Assembly (NCBI RefSeq): GCF_007655135.1
Contig: NC_045127.1
Location: forward strand, 39,319,538-39,383,537
Length of the DNA stretch: 64,000 nt
Source of the DNA: Punica granatum
Taxonomy: Eukaryota; Streptophyta; Magnoliopsida; Myrtales; Lythraceae
Direction of reading: 5' to 3'
Both the position numbers and the translations under genes were made by a program. Positions 10,161 through 22,310 of this stretch are shown here, piece by piece. Below the pieces are notes generated by a model. The model was not told the DNA's origin. It worked only from the letters and a program-made list of their open reading frames with translations, and made no database searches. Position 1 is the stretch's first letter; every line of letters starts with the position of its first letter.

Positions 10161-12354
10161 TATGTTGGCTTGAATGTATGGCCCATTTATCTTTCTTATC
10201 CCGAATGTGTGGCCCATTATTCAATAGTCGGAATGCATAATTGTATAAGTACGTATGTCGTGCGGAATCTGTAATTCATTCTTTAATTTCTTTGCACATT
10301 CGCGAATATGGACTCGACCCTAGCATCAAATAACTTGACTTTAACGAATAAAAAATGTTAGAATTATTAGGAGCCTAGGAGTACCAAAAAGGAGATATTA
10401 GCTTGCGGGCCTCTAATTTCGTAACAAAGCCCCCAGACTCGTTTCTCTGGTTAAAAAGATCGAATAAACATATAAATCCTTAGATTGTTAATATTCAGAT
10501 TCCGTAGATGACTTAAATGGCTCACCAGTCAAATAAAACGATGTAGTGGCTACTCCAATCCTCATTGGGTCTTAGACCACGTGAACTAACTGAATACTCG
10601 AAGTCAACTACAGAGACCTAAAAATTACTCCCGTGCGATAGTCGTCACGTGAACTGTATTGTTGCTTACCTAATCGTCGCATGAACTGTCATACGTGAAC
10701 TGTTATACCGACATACTGCCATGATGAACTAACCAGTTTTAGTTCGAGTTATGATGGTTTCTACCTCCGAACTATCCAGAAAACCTCATTTTGACCCATT
10801 TTACATTTTTAAGAAGAAAATCGGATAATATACATATATATATTTATTTATTTATTTATTTTTCTTTTTCTTTTTCTTTTTCTTTTTTTCTGTTACAGGA
10901 TCAAAAAATATTTTATTAATCAGGAAATAATTATTTTTCTGAAATTGCACAAAAATGAATATTTTCATGACAAATGAGTGGGAATCACTTATCCCCGTGC
11001 CCATCCTCGAAAAATTGTCTGTTTTCTTTTACGGGTTCAAAGATTAATTAGTCAGGACTCAGGAGTGAAATGATAATTAATCAGTAGTGAAATGATGCCG
11101 ATTTTTACGAAGATATACGATTTGTGGAGCTCATAATAAGATTTTATCCGAAACTGCACATAAAGGCAAAACCGAACAAATTTTAAAAGTTTTCACAAAA
11201 AGTTCGCTCCAACTGTACTGTGAAATTAAAATCAATCATACTTGTGTCAGTACGTGGATAACTCGTTGAGGTTCACTCAGGAACGGAGGGCGAATCGCTT
11301 GGACTTTAAATAAAACATTGGTGTTTTCTGAATTATGATTGAAATCCAATCTTGCCATGTATAGTTGTTCTTCTGTCTGCTTTTATGCTCGAGACCTCTC
11401 CTGATCGATATGCGCCATGGATTTCCACTCGATCCTTGAGTGAACCTGGTTGAAAACAAGTGATTACACATGGCAAAGCCACCCAAAATTTTATGATTGC
11501 TAGCTGTTTCATCCGCGATATGCAGCAGTAAAGATCTCATATTTGGTAGGATATGGTATTCTTGTCGATCATCCACGGGTAGTCCGCTTAAAAAGTAAAA
11601 TACAAAGGATGGTCTCTCCGGTTATATATTGGTATAAATATATTTTAATCTATGTATAAATATATTTTAATCTATTTATACCTAATTTTGTATAATATCT
11701 AAGTGAAGAGTCTATAAAAGAAAATCATGCATGATTTGAATTAGGACACTATATATAATATGTCAGTTTCCCTGGACTGTGAAGAAACGTTGGGGCTCGT
11801 TTTAAGTGTTATTATGTAGTGTAACTGCAGGTACGCCACGTGCTCTCTTTTCTTTTTAATTTGAGGTAGCAGTTATTTCGCATCAAACGAAATCATTTCT
11901 ATGTATCGCCACTTATGTAGCTAAAATAACAAGTAAACGAAGTATTTCAATGATGAATGTACTGTTAATTCCACTCTATTTTTTCTCTTCACTGAGAAAC
12001 GATGATACTTCCTGTTTCAAGCAAAACAATTCTTGGATGCGTATCTGAGAAGAAGAGGACGCCCGCCGTCTTTATATGAAGCAAATTGAGATCGGTCGAT
12101 CTGTGATAATCAAGCGTGAGCAGGAGCGAAGCAGCTGTCATAGCTAGGGACATTTAGCACTTTGTAGATTTAAAATCGAGCATGAAATGTGAAAGGAGGA
12201 CAAAGAAGGCAGATCGGGAGAAGAGCAAGGAAAAGCATTTATTTGATGCAACTTAAACAAGCCTTTGGAAGGGCAAAAAATGCTTTGGCCAAAAAGACAT
12301 GATCAGATAGAGAGTACAATCGTTTGGGGATGAGGGAGCAAAGTGATGGAGGAA
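10161..12354. other. No gene recognised; continuation of repeat sequence and spacer
   Basis: The left part probably continues the sequence interrupted by the hAT element. Positions about 10837-10890 are a (TTTA)n then (CTTTTT)n simple repeat. Around 11630-11690 is a short duplicated AT-rich block (tataaatatattttaatct, twice). No frame over 100 codons carries a recognisable motif. Confidence 0.6.
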
Positions 12355-12359
12355 GGTCA

Positions 12360-12971
12360 TGTTGGAAAATTATGGCATTGGTGAATGAGAAATTATTTCT
12401 CATTAATGAAATGAATGTATTGAATGGCGATTTGTGAAATTTGAAAGGACACTATCAATCCTTGAAATTGGAAGAACACCATTAATTGTTACGAATTGAA
12501 CGGTACCGTCAATTGCAAGAAATTGAAAGGACACCATCAATTCTATAACCATCATTAATAGCATGTATTCATTGATCAATTGTCTATAAATTGTAAATTT
12601 CCCTCTCTCTTTTTCATAAGAAAGAGAATTGCATAGTTAAGTGAAAGTGTTAAACTTCGTTTTCTAGTTCGCTGGTGTGTGGATAGCTCGTGTTGCTAAC
12701 TGCACTCGATGCCGTTTTATCCCGAGAAACAGACGCTCACATGACCTCGAGCACGCCATGAGGGGACGAATCTGTTTCAAGGGGTTTGTGTGAAACACAG
12801 GCTCAGCTTTCTTGTTTCTTCTGATCTTCTGGTTTCGTCTTTGTATCGGTTTGAATTTCCAAATTCTTATACTAGTAAAATTCATTTAATTTTATAGCAT
12901 TCTATTTATCCAACGTGCTATACGAATTGTCGTTCAATTTTGTTACTTATTACGGTTAATGAATTCCTACA
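12360..12971 (+). repeat. 5' LTR of copia A
   Basis: TG...CA termini, a plausible TATA box (tctataaatt, about 12583-12592), then a pyrimidine-rich stretch near 12600. It pairs with 25628-26241. I could not recognise a clear tRNA-iMet primer site just after it. Confidence 0.93.
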
Positions 12972-13008
12972 ATCTTGAAACAAATCTTTTCTATTTTGAA
13001 CGATTCGA

Positions 13009-15919
13009 ATGGCGTCGGGGAACAATGGGGATGCGACCAACGGAAGCTAGACTACTGGCTCCGGCCCTACTCCTATGTTGCCTAACCATTTGGTTAGCCA
13101 AAACGTGGCTGCTCCCTCGATGGTTCCTGTGAACCATGTCGAGAAGCCCGAGAAGTTCAATGGGTTGAACTTCATGAGATGGCAGCAATAGATGTTATTC
13201 TACTTCACAACTCTGAACCTTGCAAGGTTCTTGACTGAAAATGCTCCAACCCTATCTGTGGGGGAATCAAATGTGCAGGCTCTTAGTACGGTTAACGCTT
13301 GGAAGCACTCCGACTATCTTTGCCAGAACTATATCATGAATAGTCTTCATGATTCCTTGTATAGTGTCTATTAGGGGTTTAAGATGACAAAGGAGCTATG
13401 GGAATCCTTGGACCGTAAATATAAATCAGAGGATGCTAGTGCGAAGAAATTTCTCATTGGACGGTTCCTTGATTTTAAAATGGTCGATTCAAGGATCGTA
13501 ATGAGTCAAGTGCAGGAATTTCAAGTGCTCTTGCATGAGTTCAGGCTGAGGGGATGGCTCTAAGTGAATCCTTTCAAGTGGCTGTTGTCATTGAGAAGCT
13601 GCCTCATAGTTAGAAAGATTTCAAGAATTATCTGAAGTATAAGCGGAAGGAAATGATAATGGAGGATTTTGTTGTCAAGTTTTCAAATTGAAGAAGATAA
13701 TAAGAACTTCGGAAAGGATCTCATCCTTCCTTCTGCTACTAAGGTAAATGTCATGGAGCAAGGGCAAAACTCCAAGAACAAAAAAGGCAAGAAGAAACTG
13801 GGTATGAATGGAGGAGTCTCCAAGCCCAAGTTTCAGGGGAAATGCTTCAACTGTGACAAGAAAGGTCACAAATCTGCTGACTGCAGGCTCCCAAAAAGGA
13901 AAAAAGACCATGAAGCAAACATAATTAATGAGATGGCCCGATATGTGGCAGACATCAACCTATCTGTTGTGGTTTCAGAGGTGAACCTCATTGGGTCCAA
14001 CCCGAATGAATGGTGGCTTGATACCAATGCCACTAGACATGTGTGCTCATACAGAGACCTGTTCACTATGCTCGAACCGGTCACTGGAGAGAGGATCTAT
14101 ATGGGAAACTCTGCTCATTCTGTTGTTGAAGGTCAATGCAAGGTGGTCTTGAAGATGGCTTCAGGAAAGAAGCTGACTCTGAACAACGTATTGTATGTAC
14201 CTGAGATTCGGAAGAATTTAGTCTCCGGATCATTGCTGAACAAGCATGGGTTCGTGATGGTTTTTGAGTTAGACAAAGTTATTTTGTCCAAGTCTGGAAT
14301 GTATGTAGGAAAAGGATATGTATGTGATTGGCTTTTTAAGCTCAATGTAATAATTATAATCAATAAGAATTTTGGTTCTTCTACATATTTGATTGAGTCT
14401 CCTGATTTGTGGCATGGAAGACTAGGTCATGTTAATCGTAATATTTGCGTAGATTAATTAACTTGAATCACATACCTACATTCCAAATTGATTCACAGCA
14501 CAAATGTGAAATTTGTGTTGAGGCAAAATTGACAAGGTCACCCTTTCAAACAATTGAAAGGAACACCGAGCCACTTGATCTAATTCATAGTGATGTATGC
14601 GATTTAAAGTTCGCAACAACAAGAGGTGGTAATAATTATTTTATTACCTTTATCGATGATAGTACAAAATACTTTTATGTATATTTGTTGAAAATCAAAG
14701 ATGAGGCCATAGAGAAATTTGTTCTCTATAAAAATGAAGTTGAGAATCAACTCAACAAGAAAATCAAGAGATTGAGGAGTGACAGAGGAGGAGAATACGT
14801 AACGCCTTTCGAGCAATTTTGTGCACAACACGAAATTATACACGAAGTGACCCCTATTCACCTCAATCTAATGGTGTTGCTAAACGTAAAAATCGCACAT
14901 TGAAAGACATGATGAATGCGATGTTATTAAGTTCATGATTACCTTAAAATATGTGGGGTGAAACAATATTGTCAAGCAATTACCTATTGAATAAGGTAAC
15001 TCGAAAGAAAGAGGAAAAGACCTCTTATGAATTATTCAGAGGTAGGAAACCATCCTACAATCACTTGCGAGTGTGGGGGTGCTTGGCAAAAGTAGTCATT
15101 CCGACACCAAAGAAAGTAAAGATCGGTCCTAAGACGGTGGACTGCATCCTTATTGGCTATGCACATAACAATAGTGCTTATCAATTTCTTGTGCATGAAT
15201 CTTAAGATTCCCCGATATACACAAGAACACGATAATGGAATCAAGGAATGCATCGTTCTTTGAAGATGTATTTCCATGTAAATTGAATGAGGCATCGAGT
15301 TCATCGAAACGAACCTCACACACTATGGATGATGGACTTCATGACGTAGATCATGAAAGGCAAGGTTCAGATCAAGAGATTGAACCTAGACGCAACAAAA
15401 GAGCTAGAATTGAAAAATCATTCGGGAATGATTTTCTAGCATATTTGTTAGAAAATGAATCACAAAGCTATGCTGAAACAGTGAATTCCTCTGAAGGACC
15501 TCTTTGGAAAGGGGCAATCAAAAGTAAAATTGATTCGATTATGTAGAATCACACTTGGAAATTAGTGGATCTCCCCACACTGGTTGTAAACTCTTAGGAT
15601 CCAAATGGATCTTTAAGAGGAAAATGAAAGCAGATGGATCCATTGATAAGTACAAGGCCAGGCTTGTAATTAAGGGATACAAGCAAAAGGAAGGCTTGGA
15701 CTATTTTGATACTTATTCTCCTGTGACGAGAATAAATTCCATTAGGATGATATTTGCAATTGCGACACTACGTAATTTGGAAGTTCATCAAATGGATGTG
15801 AAAACAACTTTCCTAAATGGAGATTTAGATGAAGAAATCTATATGGAACAACCCGATGGGTTTATGGCTCCAGGAAAAGAAAGGAAAGTTTGTAAATTGG
15901 TCAAATCATTGTATGGGTT
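13009..15919 (+). pseudogene. Copia A gag-pol, 5' part (gag, protease, integrase, start of RT)
   Basis: An ATG at 13009 opens gag, which contains a KFNG..F..W motif and is stopped at 13051 and again before MLFYFTTLNLARF. A zinc knuckle (CFNCDKKGHKSADC) lies near 13843. The protease motif reads DTNATRHVC where DTG is expected. Integrase HHCC is visible as LWHGRLGH and CEICVEAK, with acidic residues in LIHSD and LRSDRGGEY. Near 14855 the frame slips, and the third catalytic position reads VAKRKNRT, Lys instead of Glu. Reverse transcriptase begins near 15560 with SKWIFKRK and QMDVKTTFLNGD. It stops at LYGLK, where copia B is inserted. Immobile relic. Confidence 0.9.
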
Positions 15920-15924
15920 GAAAC

Positions 15925-17642
15925 TGTTGGGAATTGGTGTATGCCCTAGAGGCAATCTATAATCAGTTCTGTAATATGATATCTATTTCATTATATTACG
16001 AGGCATATCTGTTATTGTGTAGATTGCGCTAAATATGATTTTACACAATAATGTCCTTGGAATAGTAGGTTCAATAGGCATCAAGTGTGACTTGATTGTG
16101 AGATCCTATAATTACTGAACATTATTCCTAAATGTCCATAGTCAAAGTATTATCGTTAATTAGGACAACGGTAATACGGTTAGACTAGTGTGAGTGTTGA
16201 TTGATGACCAAATCTCATAGGTCATGGATATGGAGATATCAAATCACACCACATGTATACATTAAGAGTAATGTGTATTGGACTGACCCGCCATGAGATT
16301 GCTACATGGGTTGTTACGTGACTGTCATTAGTATATCTCAAAGTGACTATAGTGTAATGGTCCTTTGACTTGAGGTCACCATGGATTCCTACGTGTAATG
16401 TCGTATATTTTGATACTGTCAAACGCCACCGTAACTGGCTGGTTATAAAGATAGTTATTGGGTATGCCACAAAGCATGGAAAAGAATGTGAGTGACCAAG
16501 ATAGGATTTGTCCCTCCTACAAAACGGGAGCGATATCTCACGGCCACTTGGTGGTTAAGTCTAAAAGTGTATGCATACCCAAATGAGTCGATATAACGAT
16601 ATCGAGCTCATTTGTTCTGATAGACTTAACCGGTAAACCAAGAAAGAGAAATATTGAGCCATACAAGGATGTCATCGACCATGCCTTGGGCTCAATAGAG
16701 ATATAGGGGACAATGGATTATATTACACGGTAATATAGGTCACGAGGTTCGTCGAGAAATTGACTTTTAGATTACTTGAGTAACAGTGATGCATTGCTAG
16801 ATGCCGCTCACTGTTTGTAATATTGAAATAGAGATTTTGATATTACTGTCAACGTAATTGGGAACCTACAGGGTCACACACGACGACTAAATTGACGAGA
16901 TATTTTGAAACAAATAAAATCGTCTAATAGAGATTAGATGATTTAGGTGCGACCAATTAATCGGATATTTAATGAGATTAAATTTACCGATTAATTAGAC
17001 CCGATTTATTTGATTTAATGGTGTGCTAAGTGGCTATTTTTATTGAACCACTTGGAGTCTATTATATGGTAACACATGGGCCAATTGTATAATGACACTT
17101 AGCCATGCACTTGGCTCTTGAAATTCTTAATTTCTCTTATCCCACATCGGTGGGACAAGCAAATTGCCCCATCCTCAAGCCTATATATATGTGTATATAT
17201 ATGGCAGTAAGTATGGGTAACAGGGTATGCATATATATGTGATATATATGTATGCATAAGTATATATATAGATATATATAAAACGCACTCATATAAGTGC
17301 TCAGATATATATAGTGCGTGCATATGTGTATGTATATAATAATTTGGGTTGAATTGTTCAATCCAAATTAGGTCCATTAGTCTGAAAAATTTCGGGTGTC
17401 GCATTAGTGTTTCTTTCGAGTGTTGGTCGCTAGCACCGCCGATCTCGAAGACTCGTCGACAAAGTCGGTGTGGACACCGGTAGAGGCGTCACGCGTGGGA
17501 CGCTTGGTCGACAATTTTAAATATTCCAGGTACGCTTTTATTTACTCTTATTCTTCTAGTAGGTCTTGGAATTAGTTTCACGGGTAGGAAATTTTGAATT
17601 TTTGTTCCTTTTTCGCTTCCGTTGCGCCCCGTGGAACTAGCA
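15925..17642 (+). repeat. 5' LTR of copia B
   Basis: Begins TGTTGGGAATTGG and ends GGAACTAGCA. U3 contains an exact snRNA-type USE (17139-17149) and a TATA repeat (17182-17189). Open frames seen in it are AT-repeat artefacts. Confidence 0.97.
17139..17189 (+). promoter_or_regulatory. USE-like element plus TATA box in the copia B 5' LTR
   Basis: ATCCCACATCG matches the plant snRNA upstream sequence element consensus RTCCCACATCG exactly. It is followed after 32 nt by TATATATA, close to the spacing known for Pol II-type plant snRNA promoters. The same pair recurs in the 3' LTR at 23525-23575. It probably serves as the core promoter of the element; function is inferred from sequence only. Confidence 0.55.
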
Positions 17643-17644
17643 AT

Positions 17645-17656
17645 TGGTATCAGAGC
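17645..17656 (+). promoter_or_regulatory. Primer binding site of copia B
   Basis: TGGTATCAGAGC, complementary to the 3' end of plant initiator tRNA-Met, lies two bases after the LTR end, as in most plant copia elements. Confidence 0.95.
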
Positions 17657-18343
17657 CTAGCTAGTTAGAATCTGAGTAGATAATAGCATAAAATATGATT
17701 TTATGCTTGGTACTGGTATGATTATGTTTGATATTTGCGGTGCATGACTGTTAGACATGGACTATGTCCTAGTTGTGTTAGTATAATAGTTATACGTGTG
17801 GACTATTATGTAATAGTTACATAATAGTGTATAGTGAGATCGATTAAATGTTAATCAAATCCCTCAAAATATTAAGTCCATATCCTTCCACCGTGTAACG
17901 CTCGTCAAGACCAAGATCGATGAGTGTGTAGACCTTGCCTTCGCAGGATGCCCTTATCTATCCTAGTAAGACGTTGTGTTTACCAGTGGGTCGGACTTAA
18001 CTGAGCAAGTCTAATAGGATTAGGAGTTCAGAGGCATGTAGTTGGGCATCGATCTATAAGATAGATTTGAATAAGGAGTTATTCACCCAACTAATCAAGA
18101 GTTGCATGTGATGCAATTGGGAAAGTGAGTTCCCTACCTAAATAGCCAGTTCTGGGTGAATCAGCCCTTGCTGACTCAGAGCTTGGTGAGATATGGATCT
18201 TGAGCTACTATGAGAATGATATTCTCTGAATCAATGTTGAGGGTCATTGATTTGATATAAATAGTGGGAGCAATATTTATAAAGTCCTCATTAAATATTG
18301 TTGTGTCATAATACTTATTTTGTATATTTCTATGGTAGTTACC
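17657..18343 (+). other. Untranslated leader of copia B
   Basis: Non-coding span between primer site and gag. It contains a small palindromic block around 17785-17835 built from variants of actattatgtaatag. No separate gene is visible. Confidence 0.7.
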
Positions 18344-21300
18344 ATGGCAGGGAGCACTTCTAGTACTTTCTGTTTGCGATCCGTCCTTGATAAGGACAAA
18401 CTGTCAGGGAATAATTTCCTTGGTTGGTATCGAAACTTGAGAATTGTTCTCACCCAAGAAAAGAAGCTATATGTCTTAGAGCAACCTCTTCTTGCGCCAC
18501 CGCCTGACGATGCCCCCCAAGCTGAGAAAGATGCTTATAGTAAGCATCATGATGATGCCGTAAACGTCGGATGTCTCATGTTAGTCACCATGGACTCGGA
18601 GCTTCAGAAGCAACACGAGAACATGAAGGCGTACGATATGATCGTGCATCTCAGGCAGCTCTATCAAGAGCAGGCCCGACATGAGAGATTCGAGATCTCT
18701 AAAGCACTTTTTCAAGCAAGGTTGACTGAGGGTAGCCCGGTAGGTCCTCATGTACTCAAGATGATTGGGTACGTCGAGACTCTGGGAAGACTGGGATTTC
18801 CTCTTGGTCAAGAGTTGGCCACAGATTTAGTCCTACAGTCGCTGCCCAGCAGTTATAGTCAGTTCATTATGAGCTATAATATGAATGACTACAATAAACC
18901 ATTGCCTGAACTGCTTAGCATGTTGAGAACAGCTGAGCATGATATCAGCAAGGGGACATCCGTTCTAATGGTCCAAGGGACCAAAAGAAAGGGCAAGGGC
19001 AAGAGTAAAGGCAAGAGGGCTAAAGGTGCATCCAAGTATGACTTGGGTACGTTGAAGCCTAAAGCCAAGGTGGCGAGGAATGATTACTGCTTCCATTGTG
19101 GCAACACTGGACATTGGAAGCGGAATTGTAAGGTATACCTAGAGGAGTTGAAGAAGAAGAAGGGAAGTGAGACTTCTACTTCAGGTATCCATGTTATAGA
19201 GATCAATGTATCTACTACTTCTACATCTTGGGTATTAGATACCGAGTGTGGTGCTCATATTTGTGGAAATATGCAGGACCTAAAGAACAGTAGATCGTTG
19301 GCAAAGGGCGAGGTGGACCTACGAGTTGGAAATGGAGCAAGAGTTGCAACATTAACTGTAGGGACTTATCACCTAGTTTTGCCTACTGGGCTTGTATTAG
19401 ATCTTAACGACTGTTATTATGTACCTGCTATTAGTAGAAACATAATATCTGTTTCTTGTTTGGACAAGAAGGGATTTTGTTTCACTATCAAGAACAAGTG
19501 TTGTTCTATGTACATGAATGATGTATATTATGGCAGTGCACATTTAAGTAATGGTCTGTATGTTCTTGATCTAGATACGCCTATTTATAATGTGGAAACC
19601 AAACGGCTCAAATCTAATGATTCGAACCCGACTTACCTCTGGCATTGTCGTTTAGGCCATATTAGCGAGAATCGCATCTCTAGACTCCATAAAGATGGAT
19701 TACTGGACTCGTTTGATTTAGAATCGATCGAGACATGCGAACCTTGCTTAATGGGGAAAATGACTAAGGCCCCTTTTACTGGAAAAGGTGAGCGAGCTAG
19801 TGATCATCTGGCTCTCATACATACTGATGTATGTGGACCAGTGAACAAGCTTGCTAGAGGTGGGTATCTCTACTTCATTACATTTACTGATGATTTCAGT
19901 AGATTTGGATATGTGTATTTGATGAAACACAAATCTGAATCCTTTGAAAAGTTCAAAGAATTTAAGAATGAAGTGGAGAATCAGTTGGGTAAGAGCATTA
20001 AAGTTCTTCGATCAGATCGAGGAGGTGAATATTTGAGCTATGAGTTCGCTGACTATCTTAAACAGTGTGGGATTTTATCTCAACTGACTCCACCTGGAAC
20101 ACCACAATGGAATGGTGTAGCTGAGAGGAGGAATCGAACTTTATTAGATATGGTTCGATCTTTGATGAGTCATGCAAACTTATCTGACTCCTTCTGGGGA
20201 TATGCTCTACAGACAGCTGCTCTCATATTAAACAATGCTCCGTCGAAATCAGTTGAAAGGACACCATATGAGATGTGGTATGGGAAACGTCCCAAGATGT
20301 CTTTTCTAAAGATATGGGGTTGCGAAGCTTATGTAAAGAGATTGTCTTCGGATAAGCTTGGCCCTAAATCGGACAAATGTTACTTCGTGGGGTATCCTAA
20401 GGAAACTCGAGGATACTATTTCTATAATCCTATCGAGGGCAAAGTGTTTGTCGCTCGAACTGCGGTATTCCTTGAGAAAGAGTTTCTCTCCAAAGGAACT
20501 AGTGGGAGGAAATTAGAACTTGGGGAAGTTCTACCACAAAATGACATTGACCAATCGACGGGCGATGTTTCAGAACAAGTACCACAAGTTGTTGTGGCAC
20601 AATCTTCTACACAGGTGACACAGGAGCCTCGTAGGTCTAGTAGGATACGTCATGAGCCCGAGAGATATGGATTTCTCGTGACTCAAGACAATGACGTATT
20701 GCTCATAGATAATGATGAGCCTACAACCTATGCGGAAGCCGTAATAGGCCCTGACTCTGAGAAATGGCTGGAGGCCATGAGATCTGAGATGGAGTCCATG
20801 TACACTAACCAAGTATGGACTTTGGTTGATCCACCTGAATGGGCAAAACCCATTGGGTGTAAGTGGGTCTTCAAGAAGAAGACTGATATGGACGGTAATG
20901 TGATTACCTTTAAGGGCCGACTTGTGGCAAAAGGTTTCAGACAAGTTCATGGTGTTGACTATGACGAAACCTTTTCCCCGGTAGCTATGCTTAAATCCAT
21001 CAGGATCTTGCTTGCAATTGCAGCTTATTATGATTATGAGATCTGGCAAATGGATGTCAAAACTGCTTTCCTGAACGGGAAGCTCCTCGAGGATGTGTAT
21101 ATGACACAACCTGAGGGTTTTGTCGATCCACATAGTGCCGGAAAGGTTTGTAAGCTACAACGGTCTATTATGGGCTGAAGCAAGCTTCTAGGAGCTGGAA
21201 TCTTCGTTTTGATGATGCAATCAAAGAGTTTGGTTTCATTAAGAATGAAGATGAACCCTGTGTTTACAAGAAGGTTAGTGGGAGCGTAGTGATCTTCCTG

Positions 21301-22296
21301 GTGTTGTATGTAGACGACATACTTCTGATCGGAAATGACATTCCTTCCTTACAGTCTGTGAAGACTTGGTTGGGAAGGTGTTTCTCTATGAAGGACTTAG
21401 GCGAAGCTACCTATGTGCTAGGTATCAAGATCTATAGAGATAGATTCAAGAGACTGTTTGGCCTAAGTCAGAGTGCATACATAGATAAAGTGCTTCGGCG
21501 ATTTAGCATGCAGGATTCTAAGAAAGGGTCGCTGCCTATGTTACATGGCATAAGCCTTTCGAAGGCTCAGTGTCCTTCTACTCGAGAGGAGAGGGACCGC
21601 ATGAATAGGATTCCATATGCGTCAGCTATTGGATCCATCATGTATGCTATGTTATGCACTCGATCAGATGTCTCGTATGCTTTGAGTATGGCGAGTCGAT
21701 ACCAATCAGATCCAGGTGAAAGACACTGGATTGCAGTAAAGAACATCCTTAAGTACTTACGAAGGACTAAGGAGATGTTTTTGGTATATGGAGGCGAAGA
21801 AGAGCTCGTTGTAAGAGGTTACACCGATGCTAGTTTCCAGACCGATAAGGACGACAGTAGATCGCAGTCAGGGTATGTGTTCTGCCTGAATGGAGGTGCT
21901 GTGAGTTGGAAGAGTTCCAAACAGGAGACAGTAGCCGATTCTACCACAGAGGCCGAGTATATTGCTGCCTCTAACGCTGCAAAAGAGGCCGTTTGGATCA
22001 AGAAGTTCGTGACAGAACTTGCTGTGGTTCCTAGCATCGTAGACCCAGTGGATCTCTATTGTGACAACAATGGAGCCATTGCGCAAGCTAAGGAACCCAG
22101 GTCTCACCAGCGATCCAAACATATACTCAGACGCTTCCATCTCATTCGCGAGATCATCGACAGAGGAGATGTGAAGATATGCAGAATACCAACAGATGAG
22201 AATCTCGCAGATCCACTTACGAAGCCTCTTGTGCAGCGCAAGCACGAGGCTCACACTAGATCTATTGGCATTAGACAGATGCCAGATTGGCTCTAG
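18344..22296 (+). pseudogene. Copia B gag-pol polyprotein, one frameshift from open
   Basis: I chose the ATG at 18344 for its accATGg context; an in-frame ATG at 18332 is the alternative. Gag is followed by a Lys-rich stretch and a zinc knuckle (CFHCGNTGHWKRNC). The protease motif is DTECGAHIC with Glu where Gly is expected (residues about 299-301). Integrase has LWHCRLGHI, CEPCLMGK and the D,D,E positions in [17 protein letters not shown] and NGVAERRNRT. Reverse transcriptase has QMDVKTAFLNG and YVDDILLIGND. RNase H has YTDASF, TTEAEYIA and CDNNGAIAQAKE, ending in LADPLTKPL. Near 21168 one base appears missing in what should read SIYGLKQAS, so translation stops at 21178, before the YVDD motif. 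Confidence 0.93.
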
Positions 22297-22297
22297 T

Positions 22298-22310
22298 GCA
22301 AGTGGGAGAT
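22298..22310 (+). promoter_or_regulatory. Polypurine tract of copia B
   Basis: gcaagtgggagat lies directly before the 3' LTR and just after the gag-pol stop. It primes plus-strand DNA synthesis in this family. Confidence 0.85.

Noticed and set aside
16222..16470. 82-residue minus-strand frame present twice (also 22608-22856)
   Set aside because: Lies within the copia B LTRs and carries no motif; its duplication is explained by the LTR pair.
17099..17404. Tyr/His/Ile-rich minus-strand frame, repeated at 23485-23790
   Set aside because: It is translation of the TA/TG-rich U3 region, identical in both copia B LTRs; not a gene.
20570..21133. 187-residue minus-strand frame
   Set aside because: Shadow of the copia B integrase/RT region on the opposite strand.
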